From the NCBI GenBank assembly GCA_904063045.1, contig CAJFCJ010000011.1:930001-994000 (forward strand): DNA of 64,000 bases, read 5' to 3'. The stretch comes from Dimorphilus gyrociliatus (Eukaryota > Annelida > Polychaeta > Dinophilidae). A program made the translations under genes and the position numbers. This document shows positions 48,901 to 62,523 of this stretch, piece after piece. Position 1 is the first letter of the stretch, and each line of letters begins with the position of its first letter. The notes under the pieces were generated by a model. That model was not told where the DNA came from. It did no database searches and saw nothing but the letters and a program-made list of their open reading frames with translations.

Positions 48901-51187
48901 ATCAAAAATAACATTAAAAGTAATGTTTGCGCTATCTGACATTCTATCAATTACGAAACCAAATTTAATTGTCATTATCCGGGAAACGGTAACATTTTGT
49001 TTTTTAATTCAAGCAAATAGCTTCAAAATTAATCTCTGAATATCAGATATTGTTTACAAAATAATCAATAGGTAATTAACAAAAAACAAAATACTTAAAT
49101 TTTCTGATTTTATGAAAAAAATTCTTTGATCTAAGCTGTGAAATTCGATTTTTTCGCAATATAAAGTGAACCCATTGACAGATATAACACTGAGCAAATC
49201 TAACAAAATTCCTTATTTGTTGTTAATCTACTAACCAACATTTGCTGCCCATAAAAAGGGTGTTCTACCCTTTTCATCGACAGCATCTATTTTCGCACCC
49301 ATTTCTATTAGATCCGTCATTATTCTGTAGGCGATTTCTGGTTCAACATCATATTTTCCGTTTTCTCCGCAAAGTTGAGCGGCATAATGTAAAGGAGTTG
49401 CACCATATTTATCCGGTTTATTCAAATCGGCACCATATCTTAGGAGTGTGTGTAGAAGATTATGATGACCACAAACTGTAAATTTATTATCTTTATATAA
49501 TTTAACAATAATAATAACTGATTTTTTTCCAATCTTTTCATTTTCATTGTTAGATTAATTAATTAATTAATCGATTAATAGTTTACAAAGAAAAAAAAAT
49601 TAATTGGAAAATTATTGCAGAAAAAAATCATGATTATAGAAGACAGCTTTAATCACAGTGGTAATAACATTCTATTTAAAGCCCCCTTGTCTAATCGTTT
49701 TAAGATTAGAGCATATTTGGTTTTTGTACATTACATAACCTTTTAATAGAATGGTATTAAATAAGAAGAAAATTTATAGTAAAAAAATAAAAAAAAAAAC
49801 AAAGTAAGACTGAATTCTTTTGCTACAAGAAAATTACGATTTTCACTCACCAACTTGAAGTTTTTGTTATGTCAGAAAAGTTACATAATGAATATTAATG
49901 AAAGTCTTTTTTTTTGTAAAATTAAACCGAAAGATTATTATAAACAACTACGCTTTGCGCTTTGTTATGGTTTAGTATATATTAGTTAGTTAATCTGTTA
50001 GGTATTAGCTTAATGAACAGTGGCAAAAATAACCCAGAAAACGCATGAATATCTGATCAATTTATTTAGTTATTTCTCTTGTATAATTAAAAGGTGTGAT
50101 ACTTATTCTTTAGACTGAGAATCGTTTACGTAAATATGGTATTTAATGATAATCAAGGTAAAATGATATTCAAATTACTGAATATATAAAGATATTAAAT
50201 AGATATTTTGTATGGTATAGGGAAAAATACCAATCCTCATATAGAAAGCTTTAAAATTAGGCTTAAGTTAGGATTAGTCGTTTTACACTATACCTGTTTG
50301 TAAACAATTGAGCTATTTATTAGTGATATTGTCTGAATTTTCTATACTTTCGTTAGTTTAAGCAATGCTTAAAACTCCTCCGCCTATGAAAGTATACACT
50401 TTCAATTTCTTTTTGAATAGTATCATAATGTTTTGGGAAAGTCACGATTGTACAGAGGGTATTAGTAGCACTAGCATTCTATTGGTTGTGCTACTTTGAT
50501 ATTTTCTTTATTAATGGCAATCTTCTTTCAAAAAGCGAAAGAGAAATGATAAATTTTTGATGAATGAATTAAATAAAAAGAGAGCAGAGCCGATCCTCTT
50601 TCTTATTCTCTCTTCTCTTAAAAGAGTTAGAGAGAAAAAGATAGATGGACTATTAATCACAAGTTTCTGGGTTATCTTATTTTTGGTAGTATTTAGAGTT
50701 GTTAGATACCTGTGGCCCAATGCATGACGGTATGTTCTTCGGAATCCAGGCTATTAATATCCGCACCATTTTCTAATAAACACGCTATCAAGTCCTCATT
50801 TGAAGCTATTACTGCTAATTGGAGAGGAGAAAAACCGTCATTGTCCTAATGAATAGCAAAACGTAGAATTGTAGAATATCATCAAGAAAGTTAATTACCT
50901 TTGCATTGATAATGTCGGATCCATTTTTAAGTAGTAATTTGGTTATTTCTAAACTCTTGTGCTCAGCGCAATAATGTAGAGGGTTACGTCCATATTGATC
51001 GACTACTTGAACCGACTGTTCAAAAAAGTTCAATATTTACGTTATACTCTCTAGTTCTTCTATAAGGTGATGAACAGAAAAGACAAAAAATATTTAAAAG
51101 TACCTGACTGACGTCTAAGAACGCTTTAACGGCTTTAAAATCTTCATTTTGAACACCTTTTATAAAAGATCTTTCATATTTCGACAT
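45958..51187 (-). CDS. Ankyrin-repeat protein with Glu-rich region and unusual basic C-terminus
   Basis: Seven minus-strand exons (51187-51104, 51015-50899, 50845-50710, 49475-49236, 48834-48284, 47964-47865 and 47573-45958) encode 947 aa. The first half is a stack of about ten ankyrin repeats with clear cores such as GRNPLHYCAEHKSLEITKLL, YGATPLHYAAQL, KGRTPFLWAAN, NGCTPLFYAIS, GDHPIHEAS and GRTCLHIGALTG. The frame runs straight on into an extremely Glu/Lys-rich segment (about 410-690), then a basic Ser/Pro region (SPSPTTKNRPKTAPDK) and a C-terminal helical segment (about 850-947: NNHVQEAVRLFQIKKISLQG, then EWQEHLKEQLKQIHEDER). It is probably an intracellular scaffold. I cannot name the family. 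The long 1.2 kb intron 49476-50709 contrasts with the other introns. The exon 5 donor (GAT|GTTTAT) was chosen for frame and repeat continuity. Confidence 0.75.
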
Positions 51188-54100
51188 AATTTTATAAAAA
51201 TTATAACTTTCAATAATTCAGCGCCGAAAGCGCAGTTGCTATTGACTGTTGCAGGCCGACAAACAATAAAGGGGGCAGATCTATTCGGCGAGATGGGGTT
51301 TTATGATCTCCAGTTTTTTTAAGTAAACTCCTCAATTGATTGACTAATTGTACTTTATCGAGCTAAACGTGACTTTACCATATATGTAAATGTTTTTTTA
51401 CAAAATGCTACATATTACTGTACCTAATCTAAAATTATTTGCATGTTAACTTCAACATTACATTACCACACCCGCTATTTTTTTTGAGAATAATTACTCC
51501 TTGGCTGAAAAAACCGTTCAACCTAAATCTTGGGCAAATAAAATTTGTACGATTATTCATTAACTTTTAAATGTTAATCGAGAGCGAGGAATTTTTCCTT
51601 TTTGTACCAAAATTAATTTTGCTTTATAATAATATAAATAAGGTTATATATGAAAGGAATTCCTTTATGGGAACAGGAAGAAAATAGTCTTGAGAAGGAT
51701 ATCTCCAAAAATTTGAGGGGAAAAAGTATAAAGCATGCAAGAACTTTGATTCTTTTTACCTAAAAAGGTAAACATTTATTTAAATTGCAGTATTTATTTA
51801 TTATAGTTGAACTTGTATCTGAGAATATAGAATAAAGGGAATTCAACTTTAGGATGTGGGCGTACTATTTTCATTAGCATTGATAACAAATACAAAAAAA
51901 AATTCGATATTTTTTCATATATTTATAATTATTTGAATAAATACAAATGTTTGTCGTTAAATGGTATTGGAGTTGGTCTCTTACACTTTCGTATTGATCA
52001 TATAAGTTTAGGTTTTATAAATTAATATCAAATTAATAGCGATTTTTACATAAAACATCTAGAATTAAAACCTGTATATTCATTCAACGACAAGAAAATT
52101 GAATTTTTCCAAACCTCATTCAAACAGATACCAATATGCTTAGATTGAAATTTTTTATTTATCTCTTTTTTCACTAAATTAATTAATAAGACATCTTTTA
52201 ATTAACTTCTAGAATAATAGAGTTATTTTTAGTAAATATACCTGTAAACAATACACTCTTATATACCATATGCATTATACAAAGCAAAATAATGAATGAT
52301 ATTATGTATATGATATATAGCTTATACAAAGCTGTAATATACAGTCTCTTGATTTGAATTATGAATGAACGGATAGAAATAAGCATAAATTAAGCATAAC
52401 TGATAGATTTGAAATATAAATGAGAATCCTTATTAAGATCTTTGATGAATAGGCAAAACTTTAATGTCCTAATCTGTTGATATATGATTTAATATAACAA
52501 ATAATTAAACATATTGTGAATAAATATTTGATAAAAAGTTTATTGGCCTTAAGATAGTTTAGCTTTCTAGAGAGGAGTTATAAGGGTGGGGCATTCAGTG
52601 AGAAGAGACGAATGCTAGATATTCTACATTCTCATTAAAACAATAAACTTATTATTTGCGTAATATGATTCATATCTAATTTCGTTCTCTATCGTGATAT
52701 TGTTTTATTATTGTATTTATATTCATTCAGTGTTATACATTGAATAAAATTCAAAATATTGAATACCTAAGGTAAACAGTTGTTTTTTAATATTTATATC
52801 GAAATTATGCGATAAAAAAGAATTCAATACACAACTCTTAGCTTTTACACCAACTATGTTTAACGGTAAAGTTCTTAGTTTTATTAATCTCTTTATTCTA
52901 CTTTAAGTTTCTTTTAACAAATATCAACCCAGTTGTAGTATTTTCTGTTGCTTGTATATTATTATTCAATAGTAAAATACTGATTGACTAATTGTATCTA
53001 TAAATAGAATAATCCATAGTAATTTTTCTTAAAAGTGACAGAGATTTGTAATTAAATAATAATAAAATCAAATACAATTGGTAATAACACCTTTTCAACT
53101 TTTCTTCTGTTATGTTACAAGCATTAAAAGCTTTCAGGGCTTAAAAATGGCAAAGGCAGTAAAATAAGATTAATATCCGTTAAAAACCCATTTGAGTAGG
53201 TAATAGTAAAAAATACAGCCATCATAGCTCTCTTTAATAGTCGATGTAATTATTATCATTGATTGTAGTAAAACAAAAGATATTAATTAATGAATTTGAA
53301 GAAGCATAAATTATTTCATTTAGATAATTTATTTACTTAACGTGTTAACTCTTCTTTCAAGCACAATCTGAAAGCTTAAATCAGTCATAATTGAAAAGCT
53401 TGTCATGTATTGAGAAATTTTTATTCAATTTAGCTCAAATTCTTTGGAAAAATAGAATTTTTCAGGCTATTGTATGTTGCATATGAATTGTTTAACTTGT
53501 GATAAATAATGCCAATATGAAAATTAATTAAGTAAAAAATGATTCTTTTATACACATGAAATGAACAATGATGGATAAATCCTTCCTTTCTACACGTTTA
53601 AGAATTATGGTATGAACTATGACAAAGTATTATATTTCAAAATATAAAATATATATATCGCATTGTTTCAAACTTGTAGAAAAACTCCTTAATTTTTCAG
53701 CTCAGTGTCTTTATGATGATTTAATAGTCAAGTTGTTCATGTGTTTTTGATATAATATTACTTAGAGTTTTCTTCTTATATTTCTTCATTGGAATTAGTT
53801 AGTAGAAGATTGGATGATAGAATTTGGGTGCTATGGTGGATTCTTCTGATGACAGAATGCTGGAAAGATCAAGCTCTCTAACTTTCGAACAATCAATGAT
53901 AATATCTTTTACATAAATTAAATTAATGAATATTAGACTAATTACTGGGGAATAATAGTCTCCTCGCCTTATGCTACAAGGGATTTGGACTCTAAATTTT
54001 GAAACGTTAGTGTTGATTGAAACGGAAAAGAAGCTATTTCTCTTTGGATTATATTCTCAACAATAGAGAGAAAAATATACCTTTTTCTGAGACAAACACT

Positions 54101-56912
54101 TCAAAGAGCAAAAGACAGTCTGTCTTTTTTATTATACTACATATGCTTCTAATTGCATCACTAGAGAAGAAAAAAAGAAAAATTTATGTACAATACTTAA
54201 CAATACATATACTGTATTGTCATGTACAATTTCTTGAATTTAACAATCTTTCGCTAATCTTGGATTTTTTAAAAAAATGTCTTTATTTCTTCATTAAGAG
54301 AAGCCTCTTCTCTTCGTTTATAAATTTAATTTGTACACAAACGCTGAATAAATTTACATAAATGTTATTGGCAACAAACAAAATCAGATGATACAGGTAA
54401 TATCCCGGGCAATAGGTTATTTACCTAGGCCATCAGTCGAACTACTTGTTAAATATTTGAAACAATGCAAACTCTGAACGAATTTATTAAATATTAGAAT
54501 AAACAGGTTGTTTAATGTGTTTCAAGGAATAAGTGGTGTCTTAACCATTTTTAGCGTATGTACTAAGTAGGCTAGGGTTAGATTGATTCCGACTATTGCC
54601 TAAAATAAGACGTTAACCCAATAAAAATAGTATTTAAAAAACATTGATACTATTATTGAAGATGAAAATATCTCTTCACTTATTACCTAAGAATTTTGCG
54701 TACAAGTGAGTTTCACTGTTAATATGAATGTTATATGCTATGTGCTTTATTAAATATTATAGTTTAGCTATAATTATTAAAAACTAACAAGTATTTTATC
54801 GTACTAAATAGAAATTCGTGTTAAGATGTATAAATTGCAGTTTTTCTACAAAGATATTTTATAAATTATGCATTAAATTTCCCAATAACCATTTAGCTCT
54901 CTCCATTGTTTACCTCACGTATTTCATATGCTACCTATTAATATATCTAGTTAAACAATCATTTGAAGGTAAAGAGTTACAAAAATGAACATAGTTCTGC
55001 TTTGATTATAAATTTGTTACTTTGTTAAAGAAGCACAATCAATTTTAAACAACTTTACTATAAATGCAATTAACAAATCTATTTAAAAAGGTGACTAATT
55101 GATTAACTTATTTACTTGTCATCTGTTATTATATATCTAAACAAGTGGAAAGACGAAATACTTTAATAAAAGTTGAAAAATGTCCTTGGTAGTTAGCAAA
55201 CGAAAGTACAAATGACACTTTAACTTAAGTCTAAACAGTATTCCAATAGGAAAAAAGTGCAAGATAGATGAATTGATTACTTTAATCTTAAATTAACTAT
55301 ACAATTCTAGACAAACGTCAATCTGTAAACTTTGATATGTAATCTACTCTGATTAATATCTTCCGCCAGCGACTACTTTAGATATATAAATAAACGTTTG
55401 GGTAATTCATAATATGTAATTTAATTATATTCTATTTATTAGTTTTTGAGCTTGTATGAATAGAATAAATCAGTTGTTTACAAGCAAACGTTGATTTAAT
55501 ACTCTATTTTTATGTCAATTGATCCTATTTTCCCTATTAAAACCATCTATATCAAGATGCAATAGTCAACCAAGATAGATGAAGGTCATCCTGTATAGGA
55601 AATACATTAACACTTTAATTTATAAAAAAAATTCATTAAGAACAGATTAAAATTAGAAATATTTGTCTTACATCCTTTCTTAGAAGGAACGAATCGATTA
55701 ATCTCAAAAAAATTCCTTTCCTAAAATAAAGAATAAAAATTCTAGCTTTACATTTCTTCTTTTTGGTTATTCCTTTTTTTGATGATAGGAAAATGTGAGA
55801 AGAAACCTTTTTTGTGTCAGTTTGTAATTACAACTAACGAAGCGAATACGTTTCTAAAATTAGGCCTTATTGATGACTAGTGAAATAAGAGAATTATTTT
55901 TCTTTCTATACCCTGATTTTATTTATAGAATAAAGAGATTTTACTCGAAATTAATCCTAATCCCAGTTTCAAACTCCTTTGCGGACAGCACCCTTTTATC
56001 GTCCTTAGAGAAGTATCTGACATTTTCTTTTAGATCCCATTGTAAGCTACAGCTTTATATAAGATTTTAGGCGTTTACGGATTTGTTTTTAACTATACTG
56101 TTCACTTTCAGAGGAGTACGATGTATTTTTCATCTCTCCTTAAATACAAATATACTATTTGAACCATGCAATAGTAAGGGTTCTTTTTAGCTGTATTGTC
56201 AATAATTTTCCTTATCAATACACAGCTGATTGTCAGGAATTGAGAATAAACCTCTCCAAAAACAGAAACTGTATCTCAATATTTTTTGAATAGAGATTTT
56301 AGCGATGTTTCCTTGAAAAATACGAAGAATACCCTATAATTCCTTAGATTTGCCAATTATAATAAAATTTCGTCAGCTTTACTTTCAACTGAGAAAATTA
56401 CTAATATTCTAAAAATTTTTCATGATATATAGCAGCAAAGTATATTCTTTAAATATAGAATTTTCAACTCTAAATATAGAGTAATAGGAGGACTGTTGAA
56501 ATTATTAAGAGCTTCATTTTGTTTGATAAATATGATTTCTTTAATTTTTTATATTCTCTAAAGAATAAGAAGGCACGATTACAATAGAGTATTCGTGAAT
56601 TGGATGTCTGTTTATTTTATATAATGAAACTATTTTTCCTGGAAAGGGTAAAGTACTTATCTATCAAAAGATTCTATTTTAATGTTTGATGTATAAAATA
56701 GCTATTTTTACCATCAATAGAAAGAATTATCTATGTAGCTAATGGTATTATGGATGTACTAGTATGCTAACACTCTTCCTACAAGGAATATGTCTATACC
56801 TAAAATGAAATTCAAAGTTCAAAAACCGGAGCAAACGAAAATTGCAAACCAATTTTTTTGTTTGTAAATAAAATTGTCATATAGTCTCTAAAGATTCCAT
56901 TTAAAACCTTTT

Positions 56913-56965
56913 CGTCTCTCCCTTCCCTTTCCTCTCTCTCTCTCCCTCTCTCTCTCTCTCTTTCT
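56913..56965. repeat. Pyrimidine-rich (CT)n tract
   Basis: About 50 bases of almost pure C and T, mostly CT units, lie in the gene-poor interval. It is a simple repeat. Confidence 0.8.
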
Positions 56966-57471
56966 ATTTGCTTCTAAAAATAAAACTGCATTCTGATGGA
57001 TAACTCCTGAAATTTATCTATAGTATTATTATTTATCCTCAAATTTTGTCCATTTTTTTATTAGCATCGTTATCTGTAAATATGTAATAGTCTTAAGAAG
57101 AGTAATTTATTATACCAAGATAAAATTAAGAAAGGTCAACAATAATTTCGAAAAGATGGAATTATTTAATAAAAAAGTAGCTATTATCTTCTTAATTAGT
57201 CAATTACTTGCCTTCTTTGTAGAAGTATGAAGTAAAAACAAATGGATTTTACAGCATGAAATTTTCTGTTTTATTTTTGCATTTAAGTGCTTAGTTAAAA
57301 ACGCTTAACATTTTTCTTTTACTGTTTTTTTTTCAACTTCCGGAAAGTAAGAATAAAGGAGATTTTGTATGAAAGTTTCTTTCTCTTTTTCGTAAAAGGA
57401 GCATTTAGGAAAGACATTTTAATTTCACACTATATTCGTAATATTTATATTCAATTAGCAATCAAGAATGC

Positions 57472-57488
57472 TATATATATATATATAT
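57472..57488. repeat. (TA)n microsatellite
   Basis: A short alternating TA run lies about 375 bp beyond the RXFP-like stop codon. Confidence 0.6.
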
Positions 57489-57640
57489 TGCAAACGGTAG
57501 AGTATTTTAAATCTACATAGATATATTTAAAACAGATTATCTTTTATTAATTTAAAGTCCCATAGTCGAAACATTACCAAATACAAAAATTATATAGCAT
57601 TTCCATAAATAACTTCGACATTTATGAGTAAAAATATTAG

Positions 57641-57646
57641 TTTATT
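57641..57646 (-). terminator. Possible poly(A) signal for the RXFP-like gene
   Basis: TTTATT on the plus strand (AATAAA on the minus strand) lies 217 nt past the receptor's stop codon. In such AT-rich sequence a chance match is possible. Confidence 0.3.
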
Positions 57647-57862
57647 AAAACAATTTAGAATTGTAAATGACGAATTGTTGAACGACTGGATATCATAGTT
57701 AAATGTTATCAAATACTAATATTTTACAATTACATAAATATCTTTTTACATACATTTATAATGCATATCTTGAAAAGAAATGGACCATTTTTCTCCTACG
57801 CGTATTCTGGTAGCCAGATTAGATATGGTTTGATTAACAAAGCTTCTCTTGCTTATTTCCGG

Positions 57863-60800
57863 TTACGAATTTGATACTGGGACTGCAGGAAATATTGTGT
57901 TTCTCTCGAAGCAGTTGCCTCTTCTGAAGAGAGAGAAAAAATTATTAATGAAAGCATTAGTTAATGAAAACCTCCAACCCTCTAGTTCTATACATTTGGC
58001 GCATAATGCTCGTAATACGTTATTTGAAAGTAGGAAACGCTTGAAAGGTTTTCGAAACTGTGGAGAAGCTATTGAATATAAAATAGGGTTGATAGCACTA
58101 TTAACTGGAAGAACGAAAATGATCAACCACGTGTGGGCTGCATCTGTAAAAATGAAATAATAAGCAGTTTAATTGGAGAATTTTTTAAAGTAAATTAACA
58201 TGATAGTAACCATTTACTTCTATTTGACACAAAACAAGTATCTTTACTATAAATATTGGAGTCCATGAGAACACATTGGTCAAAACAATTAAAAAACAGC
58301 GAGCTGCTAATCCAGCATCTTCTCCTTGCCGACCGCGGTCTACAGATTTTTTCCTAGTTTTTCTCACGCTTTTAAACATGGCCAAGTATGAAGTCGTGAC
58401 CAATATTACAGTAGCTATATTTATGCCAAGGAAAAGGACAGCAGAATATTGCCAGCCAGATCTAAGAGGTTCATGAATGTACAAAGGTAGACACATTCCG
58501 GTACCGCCGTAGAAACCGTTTGAGCCAAAATTTTTCCGCAAAAATATAGGTAGTAAGGACAAAATAATTCCAACAATCCAAAGGATGAAAAGAACTAACC
58601 ATGTCCTTTTTACAGTTAGATGGGTTTTCCTATAGGGATTTGATATAACGCTACAGCGTTCCACTGACATAAACGTCAAAACAAAACTAGAAACCTGTAG
58701 GCATTTTATTTCATTTAGCATGATTGTTGATTCTTGCGTATCTCTTTGAAATTTTAAAGTGTAATTTAACTTGCAATTGAAGAATTAGATAAAGAAAAAT
58801 TAGCTTGACAAGTTAAAAAATCGATTTACGTTATATTGTTACTCTCTCCAAAGTAGCAATCAGGAGAGATGGCTAGCAATTGGATTGCCAATTACAACCG
58901 TTTTACTACTATTAAATTTACTGGTGTTATTTTTAATTAACTAATTTAATATAAAACAGCAGCAACTCTCTCTTTTATTTTTTCTTAGTGATAATCCGTA
59001 CTGAGGTATAAACCCGCATGATAAGTTCTTTAGCGCTTTTAAGAGAGAAAAGGCTAAAGAAAATCTTACCAGTGCCGACGTAACGGATAAAGATCCGATT
59101 AGTTGACATTCCCTGCTTCTTTTCCAATCTAGAGAATGTTTGTTGTAGACGCCCCTAAAGCGTGTGTCATAAATAGCGATCATTATCAAGTAGATGCCCA
59201 TAATCAAATCGGAAACTGCGAGTTTGTCAAGAAAATAATCACACGTGAAATTTATTTCTTTTCTTACCACAAAGGTTGATTATAAACGCCGAAGTTTTAT
59301 TTTTATCCCTACTTCTGAGGCGGCTTACAAATACTAAGCTATTAGCCATTATCGTAAAAAGGCCTACTGCCCAGATGAATACTCTAAGTACTACCAAAGC
59401 CAAGAGATCTCTGTTTTAGGTTTAGAGACAAAGGGGAAAATGATTATTTTGCAAAATAAACAATGCAGATGATAGGTGTACTTTAAACTGGAAATTCCGT
59501 CAGTTTTCGGATAACAATTAGGAACATGAGGTACATATTGGCAATAAGCGAATTTTGAGAATTTTCTGAAATAGAGCATTTGAATTAAAAACAGTCTGAG
59601 ATATTTTATATTTAAAAAATGTTAACATTCGTTGTAGATGTAAATTTGAAAACATCATAACTTGAATATTTGCTATTGAAATTCCTTCTAAATCCCTTTA
59701 TAAAATTTGACATAATTAGATGCTATGACGTAAATAACAAATGATACAAACAGGATACGTAATTTTGTTAGAGGAGCAAATAGTTTTGGTGTTATAACTA
59801 GCTGTTTGTTGTCAGTTAGTGTTCTATGATTAATTTGTAAAAATTATTACCGTATGAAAATCATTAATAAAGAGATTTTACAAGTGTTCAAGAGAAGTAA
59901 AATTGGCAAAGGAGTCATCATCCAGCAATCCAATTTTATTATTTTGTAAATTTCTATAATGAGATTAAAAGAATTATTATCAAATTGTTTTAATTTTATA
60001 ATTTAACACTAGTTACATACAGATCAATTATATTCGAAAATATAGATCCTTTGATTAATTCATTCATACAATTGTTTTCCATATAACTGTTTAATAAAAA
60101 GAGATATATTTCTTAATTAATATATGATGAATGGGAAATGAATAATAAAATTATCTATTTATTATTGTCAACACTTACATTATTTGCAAATTATTTTCAC
60201 CTATATATTCTGGTTTGAAGTGTTTCAACTTATTTGATTGAACGTACCTTAAATTATGAATGAAGTATACAAATTTATATATATACATAATATATATATA
60301 TACATGTGTAACAGTATATTAATATATACATGTAATATATTTTAAAGGCAATATTTACAATGTTGTTAAATTTTCTGGTAAAGTTACTGTAAATGTTGGG
60401 CCCAGATTATTATTTTGAAGATTACTGTAATTGAAATTGATGGACTGAGTATATTTTACACAAATCATTGGATACTTATCAACTTACAGAGAGTCTAAAT
60501 TAGTTAGAGGAGGAAGCGCATGAGAGTGTATAAATTTTATTTTGTTTCCAGCCAAATTCCTTAGGGATTATTTCAAAATAATAAATAAGATAGAAATTTA
60601 TGTTACAAATGTTTTAAATACTCACAAATAGAATAAATTATCTGCTCCAGTAAAGGTAAACTTATCAATTCTCCTTATAGAATTCTCAGCAAGATTACTG
60701 ATGACAATAATCAATGACATTATATATTCATACAAATAGAAAGAAACTTTTAGTCTGTTTCACTTACAGATATTTTAATGATTGAGAGATAAAAGAAAAA

Positions 60801-62523
60801 TCTGCTAATCTCTTTATATTGTTATTCTTAATGACCCTGAAGAAATAATACAAACAGTTTAGTATAATCTTAAACGCGCTTAGGAATAAAAATAGTTAAT
60901 ATACAAAATCTTAAGGATTTGAAAATGTGCTATAAAGCCTTTGAAAGGTGTTATAATGTTATCCATTAGATTCCTAGTAAAATTAGAACAACTTTAATAA
61001 AATATTAAAATCAATTAGTGAGTCTACTTGCAAGTAAGTAACATTTCTTAAGAAGTTTTCTCTCAGTTTGTCTATGGATAATTTATTACATGTAAGTCTG
61101 CTTCCTCTTTTACATGAGCATTCAATTGGAACTTGAGGTAAATCTGGTTATCAAAACAGACATTTTTAGGATAATTAAAAGATATATTCACACATAGGTT
61201 AACTATTAATTAATATATTCCTCATTAGCATACTTACAGCAAACTGAATTATTTGTTGTATCCATTACTTTGTGTTTGTTCGCATGATAAAATCTATTCC
61301 AAGAACCCACTCTGTTTTCTACAACAACAAAAAAAAACAACTAATGGAAAATACTATGAAATTCTTATGGACATTTCAAATAATTGTAATATATACTGTA
61401 TTACATTACTATTAATTAAATATTAAAGTCATGCAATCTAATGTCCAGTTTCTAGAACAAAAGCTACTATATTCCCATTTTATTGGAAGCTTTTGTACAA
61501 ACTAATTTTGAAAGACAAACTACTACAAATAGAAATTAAGTAATATAGAAAATATATATATATACTGCAAACTTCTGTTGATTCATCCCATCCGTTATTA
61601 CAGTCAATTTCATTGTCACATATATTTTGCTGCTCCACGCATTCAACGGAATTTCCACACTAAATTATACAAAACATTAAGAATTCGTGAAATTTAAAAG
61701 AAAAGAATAAAACAAATTAGGGCTTTCTAATTAAACTCTGCAATTCCCACTATGCAAAATATTAATTCATTTTTGCAACTAGTCAAAGAGACTACATAAT
61801 AGAATGTTTAAGTGAGTATTTTACATTTATATTGCACTGTCTTGCATATTAATTGATGTTTGATCACAGCATAATTAAGATAGAGAATATATCTGTTTTT
61901 GGCCCTTGCTTTGTAAATCACACTTCCGGTTAGTATAATTGATGCGTTCCGGAGAATTTGTACCATATCTCTAATTTTTACAAAAAGGATAGGGTATAAT
62001 AAATGTCTTACCTTAAAATAAGGCTTTTTGCAAATCTTTTGTTCCCAAGAATAACAAAAAATTCCTGAATTGAAAAAAAATAATTATTAGATTCAGAAAG
62101 ACTCTTTTAAACAAATTATACGATAATTTTAGCTAAATATTTTTATTTGTAATGAAGAAGAACCGGTAGTTCTTACTTCTTTCTTACATTTATATTATTC
62201 TCAGTAATAAGTCATCTAGAAAGTTTAGACCCAAAATAACAGGTCAATTGATTCAATCAGCATAGTTTGCAATCTCATTTAGCTACTGTATCTATTTTTG
62301 AGCCTACAATTTATAGCTTCGGAAAGAATTGACGTCCAAAATGTAGATATAAATAAAGATGAGAATAGAATGTTATGCTTTCACAAGCAATCATCGTTAA
62401 AATGTTAAAAAGACTATTATATATCTATTTATACTTGAATTATTGACTGTTTTCATACAACACTAATAATAATTACACTTTTTAATACATACCTAACAGC
62501 GTAAGAAAGCTAAAGAGCTTCAT
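57863..62523 (-). CDS. Relaxin-receptor-like GPCR (LDLa + LRR + 7TM, type C LGR)
   Basis: Seventeen minus-strand exons encode 665 aa. Exon 1 is 62523-62493, exons 2-5 are 62064-62012, 61659-61566, 61318-61238 and 61143-61032, and exon 17 is 58143-57863. It has a signal peptide (MKLFSFLTLL), one LDLa module (about 29-60, CDNEIDCNNGWDE), a Cys-rich LRR cap (ECSCKRGSRLTC) and about seven LRRs. Each LRR sits in its own 66-72 nt phase-2 exon between 60973 and 59882. The hinge AYCQYVPHVPNCYPKTDGIS is diagnostic of RXFP1/2 receptors. Seven TM helices follow (LMGIYL-like VSDLIMGIYL, FRGVYNKHSLDWKRS, FSWTPIFIVKIL). The DRY position is ERC (423-425) and NPILY (591-595) is intact. The ligand is probably a relaxin/insulin-like peptide acting through G proteins. 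Intron 5 uses a GC donor, required by frame. Confidence 0.92.
60285..60345. repeat. TA-rich simple sequence in RXFP-like intron
   Basis: ATATATAC-type runs lie in the 111 nt intron between LRR exons 10 and 11. Confidence 0.6.

Larger units (their letters stand above)
51188..57862. other. Gene-poor, strongly AT-rich interval
   Basis: This 6.7 kb interval between the starts of the ankyrin gene and the 3' end of the RXFP-like gene is the largest gap in the window. Short open frames (for example 54017-54361 and 55870-56070) have low-complexity AT-driven translations and lack splice support. A minus-strand open stretch near 53800-53910 is faintly protein-like. No repeat family, tRNA or other RNA gene could be identified by eye. 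The left end should contain the ankyrin gene's promoter. Confidence 0.45.

Noticed and set aside
53800-53910. Open stretch with faintly LRR-like minus-strand translation
   Set aside because: No convincing acceptor, no neighbouring exons and an alternative plus-strand frame of equal quality; probably chance.
54017-54361. 114-codon frame in the gene-poor interval
   Set aside because: Translation is dominated by Lys, Ile, Leu and Phe as expected from AT-rich DNA, has no domain pattern, and begins within unremarkable sequence.
5341-62290. Recurrent TACAGTA/TACTGTA motif next to TA repeats across the window
   Set aside because: Roughly fifteen occurrences are about what base composition predicts for a 7-mer on both strands in 64 kb, so it is not evidence of a regulatory family.
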